Source: Cellvibrio sp. 79 | GTDB taxonomy: Bacteria > Pseudomonadota > Gammaproteobacteria > Pseudomonadales > Cellvibrionaceae | Assembly (NCBI GenBank): GCA_003056245.1 | Contig: MVDH01000001.1 | Span: forward strand, 925,679-989,678 | Direction of reading: 5' to 3' | DNA length: 64,000 nt | Part shown: piece after piece, positions 19,599 through 27,237 of the stretch | Numbering within the stretch: the stretch's first letter is position 1 | How the letters are laid out: each line of letters starts with the position of its first letter | Program-made: the position numbers and the translations under genes | The notes under the pieces: generated by a model | Databases searched by the model: none | What the model was told of the DNA's origin: nothing | The model's input: only the letters and a program-made list of their open reading frames with translations

Positions 19599-20552
19599 TT
19601 AAGCCTTGGACTTCAACAGATTTTCAAGGTTGATTTGGTCTTTCACGAAGCCGCGAATACCTTCAGCCAATTTTTCAGTAGCCATTGCATCCTGATTCAA
19701 ACCAAAACGGAAACTGGTTTCGGTTTCAATTTGTTTCGCAATGGCTGCACCGGTATTGGATGGGGAAAGGACGCGTTTTAATTCGCCTTTATCCTGATCC
19801 AGCTCTTGCAACAGTTGTGGGCTAATGGTCAAACGGTCACAACCGGCCAGCGCTTCAATTTCACCAAGATTGCGGAAGCTTGCGCCCATTACCACAGTTT
19901 TGTAGCCGTTTTGTTTGTAGTAATTATAAATGTGACGAACAGATACAACACCCGGATCTTCTTCAGCGGTGTATTCTTTCTTGTCGGTATTGGCTTTGTA
20001 CCAGTCGAGGATACGACCAACGAAAGGAGAAATTAAAAATACACCCGCGTCGGCACAAGCAGCAGCCTGGTTAAAACCGAATAACAGCGTCAGGTTACAG
20101 TTGATGCCTTCTTTTTCCAGTACTTCTGCAGCGCGAATGCCTTCCCAGGTAGATGCAAGCTTGATGAGCACGCGGGATTTATCGACACCGCCTTTTTCGT
20201 ACAGGCTGATCAGTTGGCGAGCTTTGGCGATAGATGCTTTGGTATCGAAAGACAAACGCGCATCAACTTCAGTGGAAATACGACCTGGGACGATTTTCAA
20301 AATCTCAAGGCCGATACCTACTGCAAGGTGATCGCCCGCCGCGCTGAGTTGTTCCGCGCTATTTACAATACCTTTGGTGCTGCTAATGGCAGATGCCAGC
20401 AAATCCTGGTACTGCGGCATTTGTGCTGCTTTATAAACCAGCGATGGGTTAGTAGTTGCGTCCAGTGGTTTGTACAAGCGGATGGCTTCAATGTCACCGG
20501 TATCGGCGACTACGTCGGTAAATTGCTTCAGTTGTTCAAGTTTACTAGTCAC
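19599..20552 (-). CDS. tal: Transaldolase
   Basis: Pentose-phosphate-pathway enzyme that transfers dihydroxyacetone units. The 317-residue TalB-type protein has the N-terminal [12 protein letters not shown] segment and the Schiff-base lysine in [17 protein letters not shown] (about residue 132). Later family motifs ([32 protein letters not shown]) are complete. A perfect -10 TATAAT lies about 65 bp upstream on this strand. The terB-like gene follows after 8 bp. Confidence 0.97.
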   Translation of the reverse strand: MTSKLEQLKQFTDVVADTGDIEAIRLYKPLDATTNPSLVYKAAQMPQYQDLLASAISSTKGIVNSAEQLSAAGDHLAVGIGLEILKIVPGRISTEVDARLSFDTKASIAKARQLISLYEKGGVDKSRVLIKLASTWEGIRAAEVLEKEGINCNLTLLFGFNQAAACADAGVFLISPFVGRILDWYKANTDKKEYTAEEDPGVVSVRHIYNYYKQNGYKTVVMGASFRNLGEIEALAGCDRLTISPQLLQELDQDKGELKRVLSPSNTGAAIAKQIETETSFRFGLNQDAMATEKLAEGIRGFVKDQINLENLLKSKA

Positions 20553-20613
20553 AGTGGTAATCCTATCTCTATAAATTCACGTGGTTGATCTTCGTTTTAT
20601 TGCCGTCGGATCT

Positions 20614-20642
20614 ATTATAGTCCTTATGACTTTATGAATGAA
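20614..20642 (-). promoter_or_regulatory. Probable promoter of transaldolase
   Basis: On the minus strand a perfect TATAAT (20619-20614) is preceded at 17 bp by TTCATT, a weak -35. It lies about 62 bp before the tal start codon. Confidence 0.45.
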
Positions 20643-20671
20643 ACAGTCATTTTTTATAAGTAGTAAATTCA

Positions 20672-21700
20672 TTAACTCCAGTTTGTTTCTTCCACTCGCG
20701 AATTGGCGATATCTGGTAATGGTACCTCATTTAATACTTGCAGTGCTTGCTTGACGACGTCAATACCTGCACCCGATTTGTGGGCCTGTTCACTTAAAAT
20801 GCGACGAAATTGTCGTGCGCGTGGCATTCCATGATAAAGGCCAAGAATATGGCGTGTAAGGTGGTTTAGGCGAGTTCCTTGTGCCAATTTTTCCTCACAA
20901 TAAGCAATAAACTGCGTCATAACCTCCTGGCGGCTGATTATGGGGTGCGCTACGCCATAAATCTGTTGGTCTACGTCGGCTAATAAATAAGGATTTGCAT
21001 AAGCCTCACGTCCAAGCATTACGCCATCCACATGTTCAAGAAGCTGTTTACTTTGTTCCAACGTGGTTATGCCACCATTGATAATAATTTCAAGGTGGGG
21101 GAAATCTTTCTTGAGTTGGTAAACCTTATCGTATTGCAATGGTGGCACCTCCCGATTTTCTTTCGGGCTCAATCCTTTCAACCAGGCTTTGCGTGCGTGA
21201 ACGATAAAGGTATTGCAACCTGTTGCTGCGATGGTACTGACGAACTTAACCAGCCCTTCGTAATCCTCCATATCGTCTATACCGATACGGTGTTTGACTG
21301 TTACCGGGATTTTTACGGCGTTCTGCATCGTTGCTATACAGTCGGCAACCAAATCAGGTTCTGCCATCAAACAAGCGCCAATCATTCCGTTTTGAACTCT
21401 ATCGCTTGGGCAGCCACAGTTAAGGTTGATTTCATCGTAACCCCAATCTTCAGCAATCTTGCTGCACTCTGCCAAATCGCCGGGATTGCTTCCTCCCAAT
21501 TGTAAGGCAAGGGGATGTTCGCAAGCGTTGTAATCAAGAAAACGTGCTTTATCGCCATGCAACAGCGCACCAGTGGTCACCATTTCACTATAAAGCACCG
21601 CTTTTTTAGTCAGTAAGCGCCAAAAGGTTCGGCAGTCCGAAGTGGACCACTCCATCATAGGGGCAAGGGTAAAACGTCGATCAAGCACGGGAGATGTCAT
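20672..21700 (-). CDS. dusA: DusA, tRNA-dihydrouridine(20/20a) synthase
   Basis: FMN-dependent enzyme that reduces uridines 20 and 20a of tRNA D-loops. The 342-residue protein starts DRRFTLAPMMEWSTSDCRTFWRLLT and has the DUS signature LNCGCPSDRVQNGMIGACLM with the catalytic cysteine. NGGITTLEQ and DGVMLGREAYANPY are the FMN-phosphate region. The length matches DusA rather than DusB or DusC. Confidence 0.95.
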   Translation of the reverse strand: MTSPVLDRRFTLAPMMEWSTSDCRTFWRLLTKKAVLYSEMVTTGALLHGDKARFLDYNACEHPLALQLGGSNPGDLAECSKIAEDWGYDEINLNCGCPSDRVQNGMIGACLMAEPDLVADCIATMQNAVKIPVTVKHRIGIDDMEDYEGLVKFVSTIAATGCNTFIVHARKAWLKGLSPKENREVPPLQYDKVYQLKKDFPHLEIIINGGITTLEQSKQLLEHVDGVMLGREAYANPYLLADVDQQIYGVAHPIISRQEVMTQFIAYCEEKLAQGTRLNHLTRHILGLYHGMPRARQFRRILSEQAHKSGAGIDVVKQALQVLNEVPLPDIANSRVEETNWS

Positions 21701-21820
21701 TTAATCCGGTATTTTTTGTGGGCAGGAAATAAAAAACTGCGGTCATCTTTACAGGTGATTTATGATAACTCTATTTACAGGTTGCTGCACGGCAAGTCCG
21801 GCTCACAGGATTAATTTGTT

Positions 21821-22303
21821 ATGACACTTACCCATATAGATTCACAGGGGCATGCCTGCATGGTGGATGTTTCCGAAAAAACTCCCAGCGTGCGTGAGGC
21901 GAGGGCATTTGCACGGGTTTTGATGAAGCCCGGTACGTTGGAACAGATTAAGCAAAATTCGTTAAAGAAAGGCGATGTTTTAGCGGTGGCTCGTATCGCA
22001 GGTATTCAGGCCGCAAAAAAATGTTCGGATTTGATTCCATTATGCCACCCATTAGCCTTAAGCAAAGTTGCAGTAGATTTTGCTTTGGACGAAAGTAGCA
22101 ACGCTGTGGAAATTACCAGCTATTGCAAATTAACCGGCCAAACCGGTGTGGAAATGGAGGCGTTAACTGCCGTGAGTATTGCAGCGCTGACTATCTACGA
22201 CATGTGCAAAGCGGTGGACATGGAGATGGTTATTGAGCGGGTGTGTTTGCTGGAAAAATCCGGTGGTCGTCGTGGGTATTATCAGCGTGAGGAACATATG
22301 TAA
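21821..22303 (+). CDS. moaC: MoaC, cyclic pyranopterin monophosphate synthase
   Basis: Second enzyme of molybdenum-cofactor synthesis; it acts on the product of MoaA. The 160-residue protein has the conserved segments [39 protein letters not shown] and EKSGGR. It is the first gene of a moaC-moaD-moaE set; moaA is not present, so it must lie elsewhere. The final A of its stop is also the first base of the moaD ATG. Confidence 0.97.
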   Translation: MTLTHIDSQGHACMVDVSEKTPSVREARAFARVLMKPGTLEQIKQNSLKKGDVLAVARIAGIQAAKKCSDLIPLCHPLALSKVAVDFALDESSNAVEITSYCKLTGQTGVEMEALTAVSIAALTIYDMCKAVDMEMVIERVCLLEKSGGRRGYYQREEHM

Positions 22304-22551
22304 TGATTCGTGTAGTTTTTCTTGCGCAATTACGCGAACAATTAGGTGCTGCCGAATTGGATGTTCCTGTCGGGCAAATTAAAACTCTTGCCGATTTGAA
22401 AACGTATTTGCTGTTGCAGAATTCATCCTGGAGCGGGGCTTTGTCGAATCCCAAATTATTATCTGCAGTCAATCATGCTTACGTAAAAGGTGACCATGTA
22501 TTGGCAGATGGTGATGAGGTCGCTTTTTTTCCTCCCGTAACCGGAGGTTGA
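22303..22551 (+). CDS. moaD: MoaD, small subunit of molybdopterin synthase
   Basis: An 82-residue ubiquitin-fold sulfur carrier that ends in the required VTGG. The C-terminal glycine is thiocarboxylated and supplies sulfur to cyclic pyranopterin within the MoaD-MoaE complex. It begins at the moaC stop and is followed by moaE after 1 bp, so all three are translated as a unit. Confidence 0.95.
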   Translation: MIRVVFLAQLREQLGAAELDVPVGQIKTLADLKTYLLLQNSSWSGALSNPKLLSAVNHAYVKGDHVLADGDEVAFFPPVTGG

Positions 22552-22552
22552 T

Positions 22553-23011
22553 ATGGCTTTTTCAATCGCTGTACAGGAGCAAGATTTTGATGTGGGTCGC
22601 GAGTATGGCGAATTAATTTTCGGCGATACTGCAGCTGGCGCGGTGGTGTTTTTTGTTGGGCGGGTGCGCGATACCAATTACGCACGCGATGTGAAAAGTA
22701 TGTCGCTCGAACATTATCCCGGCATGACGGAAAAAATTCTGCAACAAATTCTGGATGAAGCAAAATCGCGCTGGAAATTGATTGCTGCTCGTATTGTGCA
22801 TCGCGTTGGTGAGCTGCATGTGAGTGACCAAATTGTATTTGTGGGTGTGACGAGTGTGCATCGCGAGCATGCATTTCAGGCTGCTGAATTTTTGATGGAT
22901 TTTTTGAAGACGCAGGCGCCTTTTTGGAAAAAAGAATTAACCGGGCAGGGAGCTTTGTGGGTGGAAGAAAATTCCAAGGATGTAGGTGCGAGTTTGCGCT
23001 GGAATAAATAG
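22553..23011 (+). CDS. moaE: MoaE, large subunit of molybdopterin synthase
   Basis: A 152-residue catalytic subunit that converts cyclic pyranopterin monophosphate into molybdopterin with sulfur from MoaD. Family motifs seen are GAVVFFVGRVRD, SLEHYPGMTEK, IVHRVGELHVSDQIVFVGVTSVHREHAFQAAEFLMD and FWKKE. The gene starts 1 bp after moaD. A bidirectional terminator follows. Confidence 0.96.
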   Translation: MAFSIAVQEQDFDVGREYGELIFGDTAAGAVVFFVGRVRDTNYARDVKSMSLEHYPGMTEKILQQILDEAKSRWKLIAARIVHRVGELHVSDQIVFVGVTSVHREHAFQAAEFLMDFLKTQAPFWKKELTGQGALWVEENSKDVGASLRWNK

Positions 23012-23026
23012 TCAAATGGCAGGTAT

Positions 23027-23055
23027 AAAAATGGGCGCAATAGCGCCCATTTTTT
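23027..23055. terminator. Bidirectional terminator between moaE and the MFS permease
   Basis: Twelve-base arms AAAAATGGGCGC and GCGCCCATTTTT around the loop AATA. The A- and T-runs allow it to end both the moaCDE transcript and the converging permease transcript. Confidence 0.85.
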
Positions 23056-23076
23056 CGACTTACTACAAGTAAAAAA

Positions 23077-24399
23077 TTATAAATGTCCTGGCTCGGAAGC
23101 TGGCGCAGTTTTGTAGATGCCTGCGAACTTAAGGCCGAAATACATGATGTAAACGTAGCAGGCAGCAGGTAACAGGAAAGACAATTGCAGGCCAATCGTA
23201 TCAGCCAGTGCACCTTGCAGTAAGGGTACTAATGCACCGCCAACAATCGCCATACACAATATGCCTGAACCTTGACCGGTGAATTTGCCAAGGTTATGCA
23301 GCGCCATACTGAAAATGGTTGGGAACATAATTGAGTTAAACAAGCCAACCCCAATGATCGCCCACATGGCCAACTTACCTTCAGTAAATACCGCGGTTAA
23401 TATGAGCAACACTGAACAGATGCAGTTAAACGCAAGTGTTTTGCCTGGGCTTACATAGCGCATTACCGCGAAGCCGATAAAGCGACCAACCATTGCACCA
23501 CCCCAGTAGTAACTAACGAGGTGAGCTGCATCAGCTTCTTTCAAGCCTGCAATATGTGCTTCACCGAAAAAGTTAATCAGGAAGCTACCAATAGCTACTT
23601 CCGCACCTACATACAAAAAGATACCAATCGCACCCAAAACCAAATGTTTATGAGACAGTGCCGATTCTTTATTGGAGGCTACATCGCCGGTAACTGCCGG
23701 CTCGTCGTTGTGCTGAATTTTTGGCAACTTGGCGAAAGCAAAAAACAATGCCAGGCCAACCAGGGCTGCTGCGAGAGCAAGGTATGGGCCTTGAACGGCT
23801 GCAGCTTCTTTTGCGCGGTATTCAGCTAATTCAGTTGCAGGCAACAATGCTAATTGGTCTGCAGTTAATACTGCGCCGCCCAAAATTAAAATACCGCCTA
23901 ACCAGGGTGCGATAGTTGTTCCCAACGAATTGAACGCTTGGGTTAATGTTAAACGGCTTGATGCAGTTCTGGCTGGGCCAAGCACCGTTACGTAAGGGTT
24001 CGCCGCAACTTGTAAAATGGTAATGCCTGAGGCAAGGATAAACAGGGCAAGCAGGAAAACAGCGTAGCCGCTAGTTGCAGCAGGGTAAAACAGTGCACAA
24101 CCCGAGGCAGCGATGAGCAGGCCTGCTACTGCGCCATTCTGATAGCCCAGCTTTTTGATTAAGGCACCCGCAGGTAAAGAGATAACAAAGTAAGCACCGA
24201 AGAAACAGAATTGCACCAGCATGGCCTGGGTGTAACTCAAGGTGTAAACACTTTTAAGGTGTGGAATCAAAACATCATTCATTGATGTTAATAATCCCCA
24301 CATAAAAAACAGGATGGTGATAATAATCAGAGGCACAGTATTGTTGCCTGTGTCTACTGCGCCGTGTTGTGTTGATGAGCCTTGCGGAATGCTGGCCAT
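23077..24399 (-). CDS. MFS sugar permease, fucose/glucose/galactose (FGHS) family
   Basis: A 440-residue inner-membrane protein with about 12 hydrophobic helices. The N-terminal motifs [41 protein letters not shown] and [14 protein letters not shown] are typical of the FucP/GluP family of proton-sugar symporters. It is divergent from a LacI-type regulator and close to glucokinase and a GH3 beta-glucosidase, so glucose, galactose or a short beta-glucoside is the likely substrate. The exact sugar cannot be read from sequence. Confidence 0.88.
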   Translation of the reverse strand: MASIPQGSSTQHGAVDTGNNTVPLIIITILFFMWGLLTSMNDVLIPHLKSVYTLSYTQAMLVQFCFFGAYFVISLPAGALIKKLGYQNGAVAGLLIAASGCALFYPAATSGYAVFLLALFILASGITILQVAANPYVTVLGPARTASSRLTLTQAFNSLGTTIAPWLGGILILGGAVLTADQLALLPATELAEYRAKEAAAVQGPYLALAAALVGLALFFAFAKLPKIQHNDEPAVTGDVASNKESALSHKHLVLGAIGIFLYVGAEVAIGSFLINFFGEAHIAGLKEADAAHLVSYYWGGAMVGRFIGFAVMRYVSPGKTLAFNCICSVLLILTAVFTEGKLAMWAIIGVGLFNSIMFPTIFSMALHNLGKFTGQGSGILCMAIVGGALVPLLQGALADTIGLQLSFLLPAACYVYIMYFGLKFAGIYKTAPASEPGHL

Positions 24400-24636
24400 G
24401 GTTCTACCTCGTTGTTATAAAAATGGTCTGTCGTTGTCGTGGTCTTAAATTGACGATTGCCGATTGAAAGCGCGCGCCAAGCGCGCGGTACTATAATCCA
24501 AGGCTATAAAGCTGTCACATTGTTTGTTTCACGATTACAATCTCCAACCGAAAAGTCAGTTACATCTTGTTGTCAATACGACTTAGTGTTGACTGCAGGG
24601 AGATGGCAATAATAAATTCAACCAGAGGTTAAGGCA

Positions 24637-25668
24637 GTGGCAAAAGCAACGATTGATGATGTGGCCGATCTGGCAGGCGTATCCATCAAAACTGTTTCGC
24701 GCGTGGTAAATAATGAGCCTAATGTACGGCCGGCAACTCGCGAAAAGGTAGAAGCGGCCATAGCTGAGCTGAATTATCGTCCAAATCAATCGGCACGGAG
24801 CCTGGCTGGCAACCGCTCTTATCTGTTAGGTCTTATTTACGGCCATCCCAGTGCGCACTATGTGCTGGATATCCAGGAGGGGGTTCTGGAAATTTGCCGC
24901 CCGCAGCGCTACGAATTGCTGGTGCATCCGGCAATACATCGCGACCCCAATGTGTTGAATGAAGTTATGGATTTGATTCTTGAAAAGCGGGTTGACGGTG
25001 TAATGCTTACCCCACCGCTTTCTGACAATATGACAGTCATTAATTCGCTTAAAAAAATGAACATACCATTTGTTCGTGTTGCACCCACCGAAAATAAATC
25101 CCTATCGCCTTACGTTGAAACTAATGATGAAGAAGCGTCATACGATATGACCTGTCAGTTGATCGCGCTGGGTCATACCCGCATTGGTTTTATTTGTGGT
25201 CACCCTGATCACCGTGCAATGTCATTGCGTTATGAAGGATACAAAGCGGCGTTAATTGAAAATGATTTGCCACTTGCAAAAGACCTGGTGGAGCAGGGAG
25301 ACAATTCATTTGAGTCTGGCGAAGCTTGTGGAAAAAAATTATTGCAGCATTCGCAACGGCCCACGGCAATTTTTGCGGCAAACGATGATATGGCGGCAGG
25401 CGTTATGATGGTTGCCCATCAATCAGGCGTTAAAATTCCTGCGCAATTATCGGTAGCCGGTTTTGACGATACTCCGGTTGCGCATCAAATTTATCCATCA
25501 CTAACGACAATTCGCCAGCCAATTCGACAAATGGCAAAAAAAGCCACAGATCTGTTGCTTAAGCAGTTGAAAGGGCGCGAGATTCAATTGCCTGCGAGCA
25601 TGCTAAGCTCCAGCATTATTGTGCGTGACTCTACAGGTCCAGTGGTAAAGGCCAAAGATAAGCATTAA
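24637..25668 (+). CDS. LacI-family transcriptional regulator of the sugar locus
   Basis: A 343-residue repressor-type protein. The N-terminal LacI DNA-binding domain (about residues 3-58) reads IDDVADLAGVSIKTVSRVVNNEPNVRPATREKV with the hinge helix YRPNQSARSLAG; the remainder is a periplasmic-binding-protein-like sensor. It starts GTG after AGAGGTT. It is divergent from the sugar permease and followed by glucokinase, so it probably controls this locus. The perfect palindrome at 26994-27007 is the best candidate operator. Confidence 0.9.
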   Translation: MAKATIDDVADLAGVSIKTVSRVVNNEPNVRPATREKVEAAIAELNYRPNQSARSLAGNRSYLLGLIYGHPSAHYVLDIQEGVLEICRPQRYELLVHPAIHRDPNVLNEVMDLILEKRVDGVMLTPPLSDNMTVINSLKKMNIPFVRVAPTENKSLSPYVETNDEEASYDMTCQLIALGHTRIGFICGHPDHRAMSLRYEGYKAALIENDLPLAKDLVEQGDNSFESGEACGKKLLQHSQRPTAIFAANDDMAAGVMMVAHQSGVKIPAQLSVAGFDDTPVAHQIYPSLTTIRQPIRQMAKKATDLLLKQLKGREIQLPASMLSSSIIVRDSTGPVVKAKDKH

Positions 25669-25685
25669 AAATCTATTTTAATCGC

Positions 25686-25718
25686 AAAAAAAATGCACCT
25701 TCCGGTGCATTTTTTTGG
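25686..25718. terminator. Bidirectional terminator between lacI-type gene and glk
   Basis: Arms AAAAATGCACC (25689-25699) and GGTGCATTTTT (25704-25714) around TTCC, with A- and T-runs on both sides, between two converging genes. Confidence 0.85.
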
Positions 25719-25739
25719 TTATTAAATTTTTTACAGCGA

Positions 25740-26744
25740 TCACAGATTTTTGAGCGCTGGAGTATTGTTAATCAACCAGGCTGCTGAGCCTACTAATGCT
25801 GCTTTATCATTCACAATCAGGCGAATGGAAATATCGCTCACATAACCCGCCATTGGTCCTTTGTTTTTGTAGCGCTCAAGGAAATGGGATTCCGGTAAAA
25901 GTCCAACCAGTTTTGGAGTAATTCCTCCACCAATTACAACTCCACCTTTGGCGCCGAGCGATAACGCTTTATCGCCAGCGACTTCACCTAATACATCGCA
26001 AAACGTTAGCACGGCTTCGCGGCATAAATCGTCTTCATCGGCGAGACCTTTCGTGCTCACATCGGCAGGGGTATAGGCTTTTGCTTCTACACCAGCGTTG
26101 TGGGCAAGCGCGCGATAAAGTGTTACCAGTCCGCCGCCTGACAAAATATTTTCAACCGATACGTGATTTTGTTCTTTCAGCAAAAAGGATTTGATATCCA
26201 ATTCCTTTTCATTGGTCGGTGCAAAACTGGCATGCCCGCCTTCGGTAGGGATAATGTTCCAGTTGCCGTTGTCAGGTACGAGTGCTGCCATTCCAAATCC
26301 GGTGCCTGGGCCCATAACAACAATGGGTGCATTTGGATTGGATTTATTAGAGTCGTACAGGGTAACTAATTCATTTTCTTGCAAGAAGGGTACTGCATAG
26401 GCGAGGGAGGCAAAATCGTTAATCACATGCAGGGTTTTCATGCCCAATTGGTCACGCAAACCTTCAATCGAAAATTTCCAGTTCAGGTTGGTCATTGCAG
26501 CTTGGCCATTTTCAATCGGGCCCGCAATTGCCAGGCAGGCATGGTCAGGGATGGCGATCCCAAACTCTGTGCAACAGGCCTTGATCATTGTCGCCATGTC
26601 GGCGTAATTGGCACACTTAAGGGTGATTTGACGTTCTGCGGTGTAATTGATTTTGCCGCGGGCGCGATTCTTTTCTGCGTCGAATTCAACCAGACCGAAA
26701 CGGCCATTGGTGCCGCCGATATCTGCAACCAGTAACAGGCTCAT
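25740..26744 (-). CDS. glk: Glucokinase
   Basis: ATP-dependent kinase that makes glucose 6-phosphate in the cytoplasm. The 334-residue Glk-type protein has the phosphate-binding N-terminus LLVADIGGTNGRFGLVEF, the sugar-binding region NDFASLAYAVPFL, the ATP-binding PGTGFGMA and the EGGHASFAPTNEKE segment. The start at 26744 is chosen because GAGGAG lies just upstream; a TTG 12 bp earlier would overlap that ribosome-binding site. It phosphorylates glucose that is imported or released by the divergent GH3 enzyme. Confidence 0.94.
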   Translation of the reverse strand: MSLLLVADIGGTNGRFGLVEFDAEKNRARGKINYTAERQITLKCANYADMATMIKACCTEFGIAIPDHACLAIAGPIENGQAAMTNLNWKFSIEGLRDQLGMKTLHVINDFASLAYAVPFLQENELVTLYDSNKSNPNAPIVVMGPGTGFGMAALVPDNGNWNIIPTEGGHASFAPTNEKELDIKSFLLKEQNHVSVENILSGGGLVTLYRALAHNAGVEAKAYTPADVSTKGLADEDDLCREAVLTFCDVLGEVAGDKALSLGAKGGVVIGGGITPKLVGLLPESHFLERYKNKGPMAGYVSDISIRLIVNDKAALVGSAAWLINNTPALKNL

Positions 26745-27237
26745 GTGACTCCTCAACTTCTTTTATATAGAAGATCAAATAGTTATGGATGGTGTGTTTG
26801 TAGTAATGGTTAGGGGCGGGAGGATACCATTAAAAGGAAAGGGCGGAAATTTACTTTTAAAAAGCTAATTTAAACTTTCTATCAATTTTCAAACCAGTGT
26901 TGCTTTGCGTGTTTTTATGATTATTTATACGCCATTGGTGCTGAAATTATGAGACCATTTCCCATGTTCACTAAAGCTTGATTTGGATGTCATTGACAGC
27001 GCTGTCATTTAATAGTAGTTTGCGCCAGCCACGGAGGCAGCGGGGATATTAGGTGTCAGGTTTGTAACAATGGCATCGAACAGTCCGATTCAGCGATTGG
27101 GTCCTCTGTCCTCCTTTAAAGGACGTTTCTGTTCTGTAGTTCTATGTGATTGGGCCTATGCTTAGGGCTAGGTTCGGATTTTTTTCGGGGAGATTATATT
27201 CCCGACTTCTTGTTAAGTACCTGTGGAGGTTGCAAAC
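26745..27237. other. Divergent intergenic region glk / GH3 gene (493 bp)
   Basis: No gene is seen. It holds a perfect LacI-type palindrome (26994-27007) whose left half overlaps a TTGACA hexamer (26993-26998), a small inverted repeat GTCC/GGAC (27107-27124), and a long leader of about 200 bases before the GH3 start. A 31-codon frame from ATG 27070 has no clear ribosome-binding site and I do not call it a gene. Confidence 0.6.
26994..27007. promoter_or_regulatory. LacI-type operator, perfect palindrome
   Basis: TGACAGCGCTGTCA is a perfect 14-base palindrome with the central CG common to LacI-family operators, in the context CAT-TGACAGCGCTGTCA-TTT. It overlaps a TTGACA -35-like hexamer in front of the GH3 gene, so binding would block that promoter. 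The LacI-family protein at 24637-25668 is the natural candidate to bind it; that is inference. Confidence 0.7.

Noticed and set aside
21701-21820. Possible molybdenum-cofactor riboswitch before moaC
   Set aside because: The leader is only 120 bp, and although TTTACAGGT occurs twice, I could not fold it into the known conserved core.
22479-23213. Long antisense frame over moaD-moaE
   Set aside because: It is the shadow of three well-supported genes on the other strand and has no family resemblance.
24470-24488. GCGCGC repeats before the LacI gene as an operator
   Set aside because: The inverted repeat is low-complexity alternating GC, and its spacing to the nearby TATAAT does not give a convincing promoter.
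27070-27165. 31-codon frame upstream of the GH3 gene as a frameshifted signal peptide
   Set aside because: It lacks a positively charged start and a continuous hydrophobic core, and a good ribosome-binding site sits directly before the GH3 start.
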